The position numbers and the translations under genes are program-made. The notes under the pieces were generated by a model. The model was not told where the DNA came from. It worked only from the letters and a program-made list of their open reading frames with translations, and did not search any database. A DNA stretch of 64,000 bases from Molossus alvarezi (lineage: Eukaryota > Chordata > Mammalia > Chiroptera > Molossidae), in the NCBI GenBank assembly GCA_037176705.1, contig CM073895.1, positions 3,515,051 through 3,579,050 of the forward strand, written 5' to 3'. Positions 43,691 to 55,402 of this stretch are shown one piece after another (positions within the stretch are counted from its first letter, which is position 1; every line of letters starts with the position of its first letter).

Positions 43691-45629
43691 TTATTAGTAA
43701 ATGAAGAATCAATCAATGCATAGAGGTTTCCTGCTTTATGAAGTGGCTGGAAGATGCTCTAACACCACAGAGCAAATTTACAGAACGAAAGCACTGAATT
43801 GTGGGAAAAGGTTAAAGGACTAGATCAGGGATGCCAGCTGCCCCCTATTGACACTCCCTCCCCCACGAGATTGCCCAGGGGTGTTCGCACATTCAGTCTG
43901 AGAGGCACGGGCGTGCATGGCCACGGCCAGCCCGTCCCTAGCTGCACATGGCGGACACACGGTGGCCCTCCCCTAGCAGAGTGGGAGCTGCACCTTCTCC
44001 CCTGGTCTAAGTGGAATGAGCCTGACTGCCCTGTGTCAGAACCCATGTCTCAGTCCTGTACCACCCCAAGTGCCCAAGATGCACACCCACAGTGCCTGGA
44101 AGATCAGGAGCTGCTGACCGTCTCCACCCCTCCCCCGGCACCCCAGCCACGCAGCCGCTCTGGGACTGCTGCTCACGCCCCCCGGAGCCCTGTGAGCCTT
44201 GCACCCCACCACTGTCTTCTGCAGAAAGCAGCAGGGCCGTCTCCACCGCAGCCAAGTGCCAGAGAGACAGCCCGGGGACCTTAGGGCTGTACTGGAGCCC
44301 AGGGGGAGGGGTGGCCACAGCCTATTGGGAGCATTTCCCAGAGCTTCCTTCTCCTCTCCACCCTCTTTCCACTCTCTTAGCGGGACCACCACAGATCCTG
44401 GGGTCACCCCCAACAGGGTGGGCAGAGGGACTGAGGCGCATGCAGCAGGCACAAATGCCTTGTGGAGAAGGAAGGTGGGCGAGCCCGGGCAGCCACTCCA
44501 GGGGATCTGTCCTCCAGAAGCCCCACGACCAGAAAAACACACAGCTGTCCCTGAGGAGCCCTGGAGAGGGCCGAACACGTCACCCCATCGGGCGGGGCAG
44601 CCACTCACAGGTGGCTCGGAGCCCTACAGGAAAACGGAGAGTCCGAGGGGTGGTGCGTGCTGCGTCCTGACAGCCTGCACCCTGCCAAACGGAATACATG
44701 GATCCGCTAGAAGAAGAATACCAACTAAGAGTCTAACAAAGGTCCCCAGAGCAGTCCCTGGGACGCTAAAAATACGCAGCAGGTCCAAGCAAGTTCGGAA
44801 AAGAATCAGAGAAAGTGCATCTGAAGCGATGATGTTTGAAACAGTGAGCTCAGGCGATGGGCCAGGTGGGAGCCCAGCAGAGATGCGCACTCGCAGCCAC
44901 CAGGAGGGTGGAGGAGCTGGAAGACGGAGGAGGTGGCCAGTGAAGGACATGCCCATGACAGCCACCCCGCCCCCCCTCCTCGGAGAGAGACAGGTAAACT
45001 GAAAGGAAATTATTTTTTTTGAAAATCAAGAAAGGACCACGAGTTTCACCGGTTAGGAAAAGACACGCTCGGCCGGAAAGGTCTCCCCGAGGACCCGGCT
45101 GGATAGATGAAAAACAGAGAGCAAGGTGGAAAATAAATTGTACCTGGATATGTGAGGCTGAAATCGAAGCCCATCAAAGGCAAGAGCGGGTTCTGAAAAC
45201 TTTCAAAGGGAAGAAGCTGACAGCCCTCCGAGATGAAAGGACGCGGTGCCCCAGCCGCCGTGGACTGGGTGTCCAAAGCGCGAGGAAAGAATCGCAGCGC
45301 CCGGAGGGTGCTCGCAGACACGCCGTCGTTTAAACGCAGGCGGGAGCCACCCCGCAGAACCTGGGCCACACAGCCTGCCAGGAGCTGGGACTCACCCATC
45401 ACAGCCAGACGCCCTCAGGTTTTGATGTATGAATAACACACATAAAGGAGAAAAAGACAAAAAGTCTATTTCTGGCAATAGAGCTGTCTAGAAATTCTGA
45501 AAAGCTCTTCCACCGAAAACACCTGGAAATGTTGGACACGGTGCAGCAAACATAACGTTCCATCAAAGGCTGAGCTCACGAGAAAGCAAAGGAAGTTGTT
45601 GGAGGCCAACAAAGAAAAGGGAGTTAACA
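43691..45629. other. Mostly unclassified stretch
   Basis: The first 1 kb is GC-rich with overlapping frames (up to 267 codons at 44199-45002) that lack domains. 45003-45629 is A-rich and may include worn 5' L1 sequence. A CTCF-like string on the minus strand at 43834-43848 (ATAGGGGGCAGCTGG) is partial. Confidence 0.35.
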
Positions 45630-45985
45630 GTTGAGTGGGGGGTGAGGGTGGCATGATGACTACCCCCAGGACCGTCGCCAACGCCCCCAATGTGCTGGTA
45701 TTTGTAAGTGGAGCCTCTGAGAAGTGGTTGGGCCATACGGTGGAGCCCTCAGGAATGGGACTAGTGGCTTATATCGGAGACCCCAGGGAGCTCCCTCACC
45801 CCTTCCACCAGGTGAGGGCGCAGCGAGCACTCAACCGTCTATGAACCAGAACAAGGGCTCTCACCAGACCCTCAGTCTGCCAGCACCTTGATCTTGAATT
45901 TCAAGAATGCAGAACTGTGAGAAGTAAATGTCTATGATGTAAGCCACCCAGAGAGTGGCATCTTCCTTAGAGCAGCTCACATGTG
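45630..45985 (+). mobile_element. MLT1-type LTR
   Basis: Sense MLT1 text: GCCCCCAATGTGCTGGTATTT, GGAATGGGACTAGTGGCTTAT, GACCCCAGGGAGCTCCCTC, CAGCACCTTGATCTTGAATT, AGAACTGTGAGAAGTAAATG and AAGCCACCCAGAGAGTGGCA. It runs through the polyadenylation-side end (AGTAAATG at 45923) and looks like a nearly full solo LTR. Confidence 0.85.
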
Positions 45986-46064
45986 CTATGACAGGAGGCA
46001 AGAAGAAAAATCGTGTTCGCTTCTGTGGCTCTGTGGTTTGAGCTTGTGCCGCTGTGGAGGGAAG

Positions 46065-46205
46065 GTTCATGGTGGCAGAGGGGCTGCCAGCATGGACTGG
46101 GCATCAAGGGTGCCCAGGTTCAGATCCCAGCTCGGCCATAAACAATCTGTGGGGCATTCCCCAAGTTGCAACACCTCACTTTACCTCCATATCTTCATCT
46201 TTGCA
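46065..46205 (+). mobile_element. MIR SINE
   Basis: GCATGGACTGGGCATCAAGG, CCAGGTTCAGATCCCAGCTCG, AATCTGTGGGGCATTCCCC and TCACTTTACCTCCATATCTTC give the MIR core and 3' half in order. Confidence 0.85.
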
Positions 46206-46385
46206 AGAAAGCTATTTATGCGCAGTGTCGACCGTGTAGGGAGTACTATAGAAAATGTTGTTGGGAGGACACTGAGCAAGACCCCGGGTTGTATTGCCTC
46301 CAGGTGCACGGCAGACGTAAACACAGATCCTCTGCGGAGGAATGCATCTCCTAAGAGTTCCCATGGGTTATGATCAGTCAAACGT

Positions 46386-47070
46386 GAGCTCGCAATCAGA
46401 AATTACAAAACACATAGAGAAAGGGATTGCTGTGCACTGGAGTCAGCAGAAACAACAGTCAGCGTAATTAGACCTACGATGTCTTTCCTCGTTGGAATGA
46501 TTGGGTGTGGAATAGGAAGTATATGTGTTTAAAATGAAGTAAAGGCTTTGAGAACATGAATGGATAAAAGAAATTTGAAAAAGGAAAGAGACAAAAACAC
46601 GAATGAGAGATTCAAAGATCAAAACGAAGAGGACAGAGTGAAAATGTTGAACAGATGTTTAATAGGCGTTCCAGAAGGAGAACTTATTTTTAGTGAAGAA
46701 AAAGATTGTCAGCGCGAGCATGGCTGAGAACGATACAGAAGAGATTCGAATGTTTAATTCTTGGACTTAGTAAGCACAATGAATTTCAAGCATAATTCAA
46801 TGAAATCCTCACTTCAAGAATTTGTGTTGAAACCAAAGAACACGAAAATCTTAAAACCCACCAGTGAGAAGATTACCAAAAAAATCACATGAATTGTACT
46901 TTTTGTAGCAGGAAAAAAAATGAAAGCCAGATAACAGCAGGGTAATATCTTCAAATCCCCCCCCCCGCCCCAATACCGTCATTCACAACTTCAGGGTGCT
47001 TGTATATGTGTGTATGCAGTAAAGACATTTTTGGACAAGTGATGGAGATACTGTTGCATGGTTTTGTATT
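46386..47070 (+). mobile_element. LINE-1 (or HAL1) ORF1-region fragment
   Basis: A-rich sense text parallels old L1 ORF1 DNA: TAGGCGTTCCAGAAGGAG (sense GGAGTTCCAGAAGGAGA), CATGGCTGAGAACGATACAG, GCACAATGAATTTCAAGC, AAAGAACACGAAAATCTTAAAA, ATATCTTCAAATCCC and AGTAAAGACATTTTTGGAC. All frames are broken. HAL1, a half-L1 built on ORF1 only, cannot be excluded. A 10-C run sits at 46957-46966. Confidence 0.6.
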
Positions 47071-47989
47071 CAGGAAAACAACCTAGACGAGAGGGACAGT
47101 GTGGCCATTGTTGGCTGCCATCCTGGGGTGCGCGAGAGGGGCCGGGAGCTGGCACAGGTGAGGGGAACACCGACTCACCCTCCCAGGAAGGAAGGCAGCA
47201 TCTGGGGTCCCACGCAGGTAAAGTGGGTGATCGTGTGGGTGCCCGTGTCTGGGATTTGCTCCTGATGTTTCTGGTTCATCCATGACCTGGAAGGAGGTCA
47301 TCATGGGGGAGGGAGAATTTCAGAGGGGAGTTCGGAGGTTCGAGGAGCCAGGAGAAGGCGGGGGTAGATGGATCAGAGATTTATACTGGGGCGTCCTGGC
47401 CCCCTGCGGACCCCTCGAGGATTTTGGCTGCACGGTATCCCCTGCTTCCTCGGGGCTGATGTAGAGTCCCAGGGGAGGGGCTCAGCCAGGTGAGGGCTCC
47501 GCAGTGTGACTGCACGAAGAACATGTGTGTTTTCAGACACACGTGTATGTAGGACAGGTGTGACCCCCGTTAGAATCTGTGCCCACGCGGTGGATGTTCT
47601 GAGGGTGAGTGAGAAGAGCTAAATACTACAGTAAAATGACAGGCAGCAAACCCGGAGAGGACCTCTGCCGGGGACAATGGTGGCAGCGTGCTGGGAGCCG
47701 AGACACGGCACTGTCTGCTGTGCCAGCCTGAGGTCCAAAATCGCGTGAAGGCGAAGCTTGGTGTCCCTGTGTCCATCCTTTGAGTGCCCTGGAAACGATA
47801 CACCCTGGCCATTGCTTGGCAGCGCCTCCTCGTTCATAGACACGCCAGCAAGGACAGCCGGGTCAGCAGCACGGGCGGGGGAAGGTCCAACCTGGCTGCC
47901 TGGGAGCCAAGAGCCGGCTTTGCCTTGGCATCCGAGGCCGGCGAGGCCCACCTGGGCAGCGGCCTGGCCGCATCTATTTGTGGTGGCTG
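47071..47989. other. Unique GC-rich stretch
   Basis: Nothing recognised. The antiparallel frames of 188 and 209 codons across 47619-48387 overlap each other and show no domains. Confidence 0.4.
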
Positions 47990-48180
47990 ATCTGCGTGGC
48001 GCTGATTCGATCTGTTTTTTCCTGGCCCGCGTAGCAGCTGGGTGCGGAATGATCAGCGCGTGGACTGCAGAGCTATGCAAAGTTCTGGAGCTGAGAAACG
48101 CCGTAAATAACTCAATTGGCCACTTCACACGAGGGTTATTTCTGTGCTGTACAAAAGGCTTATGTAACCACCGTGCAAAC
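47990..48180. other. Candidate conserved non-coding element
   Basis: GGAATGATCAGCGCG, GAGCTATGCAAAGTTCTGG, CGTAAATAACTCAATTGGCC and GGGTTATTTCTGTGC form a balanced, motif-rich block between GC-rich flanks. No repeat is recognised. Confidence 0.3.
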
Positions 48181-48334
48181 CGCACCAGCTCACGGCTGGG
48201 GAGCGGAGACTCCGCGCCTCTCTCTGGGCAAAGTCCCTGTGGTGGGGCCCATACGGCCGGTGCCCTGCGCTTGGGGGCAGCTCAAGGGGGTGCCAGTCTC
48301 AGCTCAGCCCTCCTTCCATGTCCCCTCCACCCAG

Positions 48335-48600
48335 GGGTTTCCATCACCTACTGCTGTGTGACAACCCAGCTCAAAACAGAGCCTTGAACAACAACCATGC
48401 GTCACGTATTGTTCCTCAGGGTCCTGTTGGTAGATGGGACACAGGCAAATGTCCCTCTGTCCCCCCGCAGTGTCCTCCAGGGTGGTCCAAGTGTCGGACT
48501 TCGCTGGGAGCTCAGCCAGGGCTGGGGTGCCCTCCACGGCCACCTGTGTCTGCCACACCCAGTGAGCGCCCAAGGCTCAGCAGGGCCCGTTCGCTAGGGA
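48335..48600 (-). mobile_element. LTR-like fragment, probably MaLR/MLT1 group
   Basis: Reversed LTR-like text: CATCACCTACTGCTGTGTGAC, AACCCAGCTCAAAACAGAGCC, AACAACAACCATGCGTCACG, then GCTGGGAGCTCAGCCAGGGCTGG. The family is uncertain because the second half is diverged. Confidence 0.45.
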
Positions 48601-51189
48601 TGCCCTTCCGTCAGCTCTGCCCTCTGCTGCCTCCCCCTCGGGTGGGTGTGTGTTCTCCCGCCCAGCCTCTGTCACCCAAAGGGCCTGGTCCCCCAGCTCC
48701 CCAGACCACTCCTGCCGCTGTGCTCGGCTCCGTGTGGCCTGGCTCCTGAGCGTGGCTGATCCACTCATGAGAAGCACTGCTGGGATCGGCCTGGCATTAT
48801 CTCCCAGAACCTTCTGCCAGAAGTGTGGCCGTCCGAGCCTTCAGCTGCCGTGAAGGCCATCTGACAGGCCTCTGTGAGCGGCCACTTTCCAAGAACGACA
48901 GCCCTGGTGGTGGAGCACAGAGGTCCAGGGCCCACGCACGTGCCAGGCAGAGGGCATGCGTGGTCGGAGCCTGGCAGCAGGAGCACAGGGAGACGCCAGA
49001 GAGAGGGCTGGGCAGTGCCAGCGACCTCCTCCGGGCAGGACGGCAGCCCCGGGATGAGACCATCACGGTCGGCTCCTTGCTCCCGTGTCAGGTGTGACCC
49101 CCCGATCGGGGCCTCGCGAGGCGAGTTAGAATAAACACGGTGCGTGCCAGGTAGGACCGAGCTGCTGTGACAGACAGGCCGTGGGCCGGGATTGCATATC
49201 CATGGCAACCCCAAGGAGTTGGCGTGCGTGGAGGCTCCTGGGAAGGCAGAGCGTCACCGAGGCAGGGACAGGCCCACGGCGGGGCCACCTGTCTGCTGTG
49301 CTTGGTGCCGTTCCTGCCATTCGATTTGCCAGCCTTTGGCTTCGCGGTGGGGTCGCTGCTGTCAGCTCACGCACGATGTTGAAGTCACTTTCCGGCTTTC
49401 TCTCCCCCTGGGGCCATTTCGCTCTGCTGCCCCGCCCCGCCCACGGCAGGCAGCTTCCTGCAGCGCAGGGCAGGGTCCCCAGCACAGCCCTCGGCCACGC
49501 CCGCCCCTCTGCGCCGCGCCCCGCTCTGCCTGCCCGGCTGCGCCTGTTTCCATCGCTCCCGGGATGTAATTTTCTGGGTGGTGCTTCCGTATGCCGGCCC
49601 GTCACTCCGGGGCTAAGTACTGTTCATTCACAGATCGCCCTGGTCACGCGTTCCGGTTCCTCTTCCAGCCTGAAGCCAGTGCCCAGGTTCCCAGGCGCCA
49701 CGCTCGCCGTGCTCCAGAGCTGCCGGGGGCCGTCTGTTACTCCTCGCTCGGTCCGCAAGGTTCGGGGGCTCACTGAGAGGGGCTCCTCACCTGCAGGGCC
49801 GCCGACTCTCCTGCTGACCTCCCCGAGGCCTGCAGAACCCAGGACCCTCCCCCTTCGGTCACAGTCTCGGGTGCCAGGGGACAAGGGGAGGCAGTTTGCT
49901 GAGGCCAGAAGGGCACCTGAAGGGCAAAGTCCGCACTCAGGGCAAGCAAACCGCCCCAGTGCAGGAGGGGGGGGCGTTGGGCTCTTCCGGCGGGAGGGAG
50001 CCCTGGTGGGCCCTGAGCTGCAAGGGGGGGGCCCTCGGGGTTCGGGACAATGGCAGCTGGGCTCAGACTCAGACCAGATGCGAACGCGCCAGTGTGCTCA
50101 CTCGGGTCCCACCTCCTCCGCCCTCTTCCTCCTCTGAGGCCTCGTCTGTAAGTGACCTCCGTTGCCCTTTGTCCTGACCCCACCCCACCCCGAACCGAGG
50201 TGCTCCTGCTCAAAAGGAAGTCTAGTTTGGGGGCCTTGGGCCGACGAATGTCATTTTTCTTTTCCAACGATCTGGCCTTTTCTGACCACGACGATTTGCC
50301 GAGGGAGTGCCCACTCTGTGCGGGCCCTGGAGCCTCAGTCCGGGGCCCGGTTTGTCCCATTGCAGCAGGTTTCAGCGGGGACCTGCCCCTGGTCATCGCC
50401 CCACCACCCCGGAGCCCACACATGCTCCCAGGAGGACGCCGCTCCTCCAGCATCCTGCACCCAGCGCGCCGGGGAGCTAGCTGCAGTGTGGCCCCCGCAA
50501 ATGCCCGGGGGTGCGGGGGTAGGCGAAGCTCTGTCGTTCTGCAGATCTCCTAGGAGATGCCCCACCCCCATCTGAGGACCCCTCGAGGGGACAGCTGTCC
50601 CCGCACAGCTGTCATTCCTTCCTGATGCTTCTCTACTGGTGGCCCCTGGCCAGGCCACCATCCCCAAAGGCTGCCTTGCTCCGTCATCAACTCCGCTTCT
50701 CTCTCTGGCCACAGCACATGGTTCTGGATGCTGGCCCTAGTCTCGGGGTTATACCCCTTACCTCCCGTCAAGTGCTGGAGAGGCTGTGGGAGGGGACACC
50801 CCCGTTTCTCTCCCCTCTTCTGCAGGCCTGTCTCCTCAGGTTCCTCGACGGACCACACCCAGCGACATGGGCACCCAGCAAACACAGACTGCACGGCCAA
50901 GAGCAGGTGCGGACAGGCCCTGGACATCCCCAGGTCCCACGGCAGATGTGATCGGAATGACTCAGCCCCGTCGTTCCACGAGGTGAAAACCTGCCATCCC
51001 GTCCCTTAGGTAACAGGGGCCCAAGGAAGACAGCAGCTTGTCACCACCTGCAGCCGACGAGTTGCAGGGCCTGGATGGTCTAGCTCTCCTGACGCCCAGA
51101 GTGGTGGTGCCCTACCATGCGGCATCGCTCCTCACGTGAGAACCCCCCTCCCCCCCGCCCCGAACCTTAGCAGGACTCGGAGCCCAGAG
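48601..51189. other. Long GC-rich unique stretch
   Basis: No repeat or exon is recognised. 49430-49442 (CCCCGCCCCGCCC) holds overlapping Sp1-type GC boxes, and 49966-50036 is G-rich with several G-runs. The 318-codon plus frame at 49181-50137 and the 227-codon minus frame at 49770-50453 overlap antiparallel and lack any recognisable domain. Confidence 0.4.
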
Positions 51190-51720
51190 CCTGGGCTTCC
51201 TCCTCCTCCCGGCCGGTCTGCACTGTTTATGATCCGTGGACGGCGGATGTGGGTCATGCAGTATTTCACGCACGCTTCTGGTTTGGCCCCCGTGAAACGT
51301 GCGTCGGGCCATCAGCACTTTGCCCAGAACAGCAGAAACACCAGCCCTCTTGAATTTACGGAGGACTGTAATTTTAATCATCGTTTACGGTCCGCCTTAA
51401 TTATATATCATCTCCAGTGACAGTTTACAGAGTAAGTTATTCTCGCAGGCAGCTTTACGACCTATTTAGCATCACAGATGAGGAGTTTCATGGGATTGTG
51501 TCCTGGGCATTGTCCACAAACAGGGGGCCAGGAGAGAGCACCCCGGCGGAGCCCTGGGCCCCGGGAACCCTCCCGGAGGAAGGTCTTCTGAGAGGATTGT
51601 TCCAGATGACAGGGTCACTGTGCTTCTGTCTCGGTGGCCGTATAATCACTGTAATTTTACTGCAAGCCGGAGTGTTGGCTGAAAACTTCCCTGAGGGGGT
51701 AATTTAATAACAAAAAGCTC
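51190..51720. other. AT-rich island with homeodomain-like sites, candidate enhancer
   Basis: Three AT-rich cores lie within about 350 bases: GTAATTTTAATCATCG (51369-51384) with CCTTAATTATATATC (51395-51409), GTATAATCACTGTAATTTTACTG (51640-51662), and GTAATTTAATAAC (51699-51711). They are separated by GC-rich spacer. No repeat family is recognised. The island lies about 2.6 kb into a GC-rich unique region. Enhancer identity is inference from composition. Confidence 0.4.
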
Positions 51721-53041
51721 TACCCAGGGTCAGTATTACAGGAAAGCAGGAGACATTGCAACAGTCACCCTCTGCCCCCCACCACGGCTCCCTCCCAGAG
51801 GGCCGTTCTGCGGGCTCTCGCTCTGTTACAATTTGATTTCTTGATACATTTCTGTGAAGCAAGGGAGAAAAAAAAAAGAAAGAAAGAAAAGAAAAACTCA
51901 CTAGTTACTAAGCCAATAATGTCCTAACCTCTTTTCAAAGTTGGAGGAGAGAAAAAAGTCCTAAACACACGTAAGGCAAAGACACTGTTTGGGGGTCCTG
52001 CTCAAAGTCCTCGTGCATGGGGGACAAGCAGCCTCTGACCCCACCCCCATCATTAAGAATGCCTTTCTTACCCCCTACCCTGCCCAGGGGAGTCCCGCCC
52101 CTGCTCAGGCCACTGGATTTTGTAGGAAGAGGGCACCTCGGGCCATTTTCGGCCTCTCGGTGAGGAAGGAGTTAACAGGGTGGCTGATTCTCTCTGTAAC
52201 CGCTAAGGGCCACTGCCGACTTCTGAGGGCTGGCCTCGCCCGCCCAGGCCACACGCAGGCCCCGCACACCCTGGGGCGGAGGGAAGAAATGGTCAGCATT
52301 AGCTTAATGCTCCCGGGAGCCTGGCACCTAGCCAGGAAGATCACCCGAATCATCACCCCGAGACTTTCCCCTCCTTCCACACACCAGACAGGAACATCTA
52401 ATGGACAGGACGCTCGGACCCTTCACAGGGCGGCAAATTGCCCTCAGAGGCCAAGCTCTAATGGGACTTGCAATTGCACAAGAAACAGGAAAAACAGAGG
52501 GTTTTGCCTGCGAGAAAAATGGATGGATGGAAGCCAGGGGGCGGGGCAGGGATCGAGGTCTTGACCAGCAGCTCAGAAGCTTCCAGCAGCCTGGGGGAGG
52601 GTCAAGCGACAGGAGCCGATGGTCAGGGCGACGGGCTGGGCCGACCTCGGCCACGGTCTGGATCACCGTTCATTGCTTACTTGGTGTGTGAAGTGCTGTC
52701 CGAGAGGACCTCACTCGGGGGGCTGCTGCTTGTCGCTGGGGGTCCCCTGGATAAGGGGGGACTGCTGGATACAATGACGGAAGAGCCACCAAGAATTGGT
52801 GACAGCTTGGATGAGAGAAAGGGGCGTCGGGCAGGACTCCCCGGGAACGTAGAGACCGCAACCATCTGGGGTGTTTCAGCTGGGACCCCAATTGGCTTTC
52901 AACTAGGCAAGACGGGACCAGCAGGTGTCAAAGGAACACCTCCGGCCAGGGGTATGAATTTTAGGGTCGTCGGCTCATCAGGGGTATTTAAAATCATGGG
53001 ACTGGATGAGACACCACAGTGAAAAAGTGTCCTGTGGAGAA
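51721..53041. other. Unique stretch
   Basis: Includes a purine tract at 51868-51897 (AAAGAAAGAAAG) and GGATGGATGG near 52520. The frame at 52468-53022 has no recognisable domain. Confidence 0.4.
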
Positions 53042-53051
53042 AGTAATGAAG

Positions 53052-53318
53052 GGCCCTGGCTGGTGTGGTTCAGTGGTTAGAGCGCCGGCCCCCACACTGG
53101 AGGGTCTCAGATTTGATTCCGGTCAAGGGCACGTGCTGGGTCTCGGCTTTGATTCCCCACCCTGGTCAGGGCAAGTGTGGGAGGCAGCCAGCCTGATGTG
53201 TCTCTCTCACATCAGTGTTTCTCTCTCTCTCTCCCTCCTCCCCCTCCCTTCCAGTTTCTCTAAAGAAACCAATGGAAAAACATCCACCCGTGAGGATTAA
53301 CCAAAAAAAAAAGAAAGG
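53052..53318 (+). mobile_element. Ves-type SINE, longer subtype
   Basis: Head GCCCTGGCTGGTGTGGTTCAG, B-box-like GATTTGATTCCGGTC, body CCCCACCCTGGTCAGGGCA, CACATCAGTGTTTCTCTC and tail ACATCCACCCGTGAGGATT. Flanks AAGTAATGAAGG and AAGTATGAAGAG are a probable worn target duplication. Confidence 0.92.
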
Positions 53319-53470
53319 AAGTATGAAGAGGTCCAGCTGCTGGGCCCAGGACTCCTGTGGGACGCGGCGATGGGCAAAGCAGCTCAGAAGACCTGGGAGG
53401 GATCCATCGGTCAGACGCCGAGGCCGGGTTCAGTGGTGTGGCCAGTGAAGGTGCTAGGAGCATCTGTGGA

Positions 53471-53530
53471 CGTCCTTGGTCTCGGGCAAACGTCCTCGGT
53501 CTCGGGCAAACGCCCTCGGTCTCCGGCGAA
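53471..53530. repeat. Three-copy 20-bp tandem repeat
   Basis: The unit CGTCCTCGGTCTCGGGCAAA occurs three times without spacer at 53471, 53491 and 53511, with one change in the first copy and three in the third. Each unit carries three CpG or more. Confidence 0.93.
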
Positions 53531-53984
53531 TGTCTAGCGGGGCGGTGGCTGACCATGCGACAGGTATGTGCTTCACCCTTTCACAAACTGCCAAACTGTT
53601 TTCCAAAGTGGTTTTGCCACCAACCTTTGTCCCCAGCACCCCGCAGAGGGCCAGCAAACAGCTCTCCTTGTGTCTGCCACCCAGGACCCAGCACAGCTAA
53701 GCAGTTCGCTAGAATTCCAGCTGACCCCTCCCTGTCCTCGTCCTCCTGTCCGGCCTCTGCCACAGGTGAGGCAGCTGGTCCAGCCTGGCCCCGCTGGGGG
53801 CCGGCTCATCCTGTGACTGCAGACCGGCTGGTTCCCTCTGCTCTCCCCGGGGTCCAGCGCAGCCGAGCCGGTTCAGGCTTTCTGGCTGTCTCTCGCTGAC
53901 GCTGGAGTGAGGCCCTTTCCAAGTCTCTGCATCGGAAATGACACAGAGCTAGGATTCAGAGCGCTGGGTCTTTGTTTTCTCTGT
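53531..53984. other. Unique stretch
   Basis: Nothing recognised. CT-rich at 53730-53760. Confidence 0.35.
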
Positions 53985-54068
53985 AGCCCTTCCCAGTCTA
54001 TATTGACCCACCTCACAGATGAAGAAACTGAGGCAGAGTGATGCCCTCTCAATGTCAAAGAGTTGTGA
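53985..54068 (-). mobile_element. MIR SINE fragment
   Basis: CCTCACAGATGAAGAAACTG and AGGCAGAGTGATG are the reversed MIR 3' half (CTCAGTTTCTTCATCTGTGAG in sense). Confidence 0.75.
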
Positions 54069-55050
54069 AGCCCTGCAGCCACTGTGGAAGCCACTATGGA
54101 AGAGCCTCAGAAAACCAAAACCAGAGTTACGTATGACCCAGCAAGACCACTCCTGGGCATAGATGTAACCCAAGGGACTGAAGTCACCACCTGGAAGCCA
54201 TCTCTAGGCTCACCGCAGCGGCATTCACAATTGCCAAGTGATGAAACAACCTGAGGTCGCCGGTGGATGACGCAACAAGGAACATGTGGTACGTATACAC
54301 AAAATGGAATAGTATTCAGCCACGAAAAAGGAAAGCCTGCCATCTGCAACAACAAGGATGGACCTTGAAGTCATGACGCTGAGTGAGACCAGTGAAGCAG
54401 AGAAAGGCAAACACTATGATCTGTTCCGTGTGGGATCTGGAGAATCCGAGCCCAGACACGGAGGGTAGACCGACAGTCAGCAGGGGCTGGGGGAGGGGAG
54501 AGGGCAGTATCAGTCAAAGGGCACAAGCTTCCAGTTATAAGATGAATAGGTTCACTCTGGCCACTTTTGCTCAGTGGTTAGAGCGTCAGCCCACCGACCG
54601 AAGAGTCTCGGGTTCGATTCTAGGTAAGGGCATGTACCTCAGTTATGGTTTGTCCCCGGCCCTGGTGGGGGTTGTGCAGAAGGCAACCAATCAATGTGTC
54701 TCTCTCACATCAATGTTGCTCTCTCTTCCTGCTTCCCACTCTATCTAAAGACAAATGGAAAAATATCCTTGGGTGAGGATTAAAAACAACAAAAACAAAA
54801 ACAAAAGATGAAGAATAGGTTCTGGGGACTTAACTACAGAGTGGTGATGACAGATACCAATACTGTATTGTCCACCTGAAAGTTGCTAAGAGAGTAGATC
54901 TTAAATGTTCTCCCACGAAAAAGAACAAAGAACGGAGCGAGGTGCTGGGCATGGAACTAACCACATCGTGGGGACACTGCGTGATACGTGGTACAGACAC
55001 TGTCACGTTGCACCCCCAGACTTCCACGGGTCAACCACATCTCCATAAAC
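54069..55050 (+). mobile_element. LINE-1 3' end (L1MA/L1MB-like), interrupted by a SINE
   Basis: 54070-54545: CACTGTGGAAGCCACTATGG, GTATGACCCAGCAAGACCAC, ATGGAATAGTATTCAGCCACG, AACAACAAGGATGGACCTTG. After the SINE, 54805-55050: AATACTGTATTGTCCACCTGAA, GTTGCTAAGAGAGTAGATC and CAACCACATCTCCATAAAC, the last resembling the terminal L1 'ATCTCAATAAA'. This is the cleanest L1 3' end in the window. Confidence 0.85.
54554..54804 (+). mobile_element. Ves-type SINE, longer subtype
   Basis: Head TGGCCACTTTTGCTCAGTGG, B-box-like GGGTTCGATTCTAGG, body TCCCCGGCCCTGGTGGGGG, CACATCAATGTTGCTCTC, tail AATATCCTTGGGTGAGGATT and an (AAAAAC)n end. Flanks AAGATGAATAGGTTC (54539-54553) and AAGATGAAGAATAGGTTC (from 54805) form the target duplication with a 3-base difference. 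Confidence 0.94.
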
Positions 55051-55209
55051 CTGGGGAGAAAGAGCCAACACGTGGCGAGGCTGAGACTGGCAGGCAGGCA
55101 ATTTAGGTCCCCGGAACTTGCAGTCTAAACCAGTCACCCTGACCGCCTCCCAAGCCACAGCAGATCCTTAGTTAATGTGTGTTGCATTGAATATAAGGAA
55201 AAAGAGAGA
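55051..55209. other. Short unique stretch
   Basis: Nothing recognised. An old repeat tail (TTAATGTGTGTTGCATTGAAT) may be present at 55174-55194. Confidence 0.3.
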
Positions 55210-55390
55210 GCCCAGCCAGTGAGATTCAGTGGCTGAACATCAACTCATGCACCCAGAGGTCACTGGTTTGATTCCCGGTCAGGGCACACGCCCAGGTTGT
55301 GGGCCTGATCCCCAGTGGGGGGCATGCAGGAGGCGGCCAGTCGACGTTCTCTCTCATTGATGTTGCTATCTCTCTAAAAATTAATAAAGA
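55210..55390 (+). mobile_element. Ves-type SINE, short-body subtype, host of a nested insertion
   Basis: Head CAGCCAGTGAGATTCAGTGG, B-box-like GGTTTGATTCCCGGTC, body CCCCAGTGGGGGGCATGC, CATTGATGTTGC and tail AAAATTAATAAAG. The next element has inserted at the A-rich tail. Confidence 0.93.
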
Positions 55391-55402
55391 ACAAAGCATT
55401 TT

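Noticed and set aside
43834..43848. CTCF site on the minus strand
   Set aside because: Only the AGGGGGCAG half matches; the upstream CC pair is missing.
49181..50137. 318-codon plus-strand open frame
   Set aside because: It overlaps a 227-codon antisense frame and has low-complexity P/R/S/G-rich content without any recognisable family.
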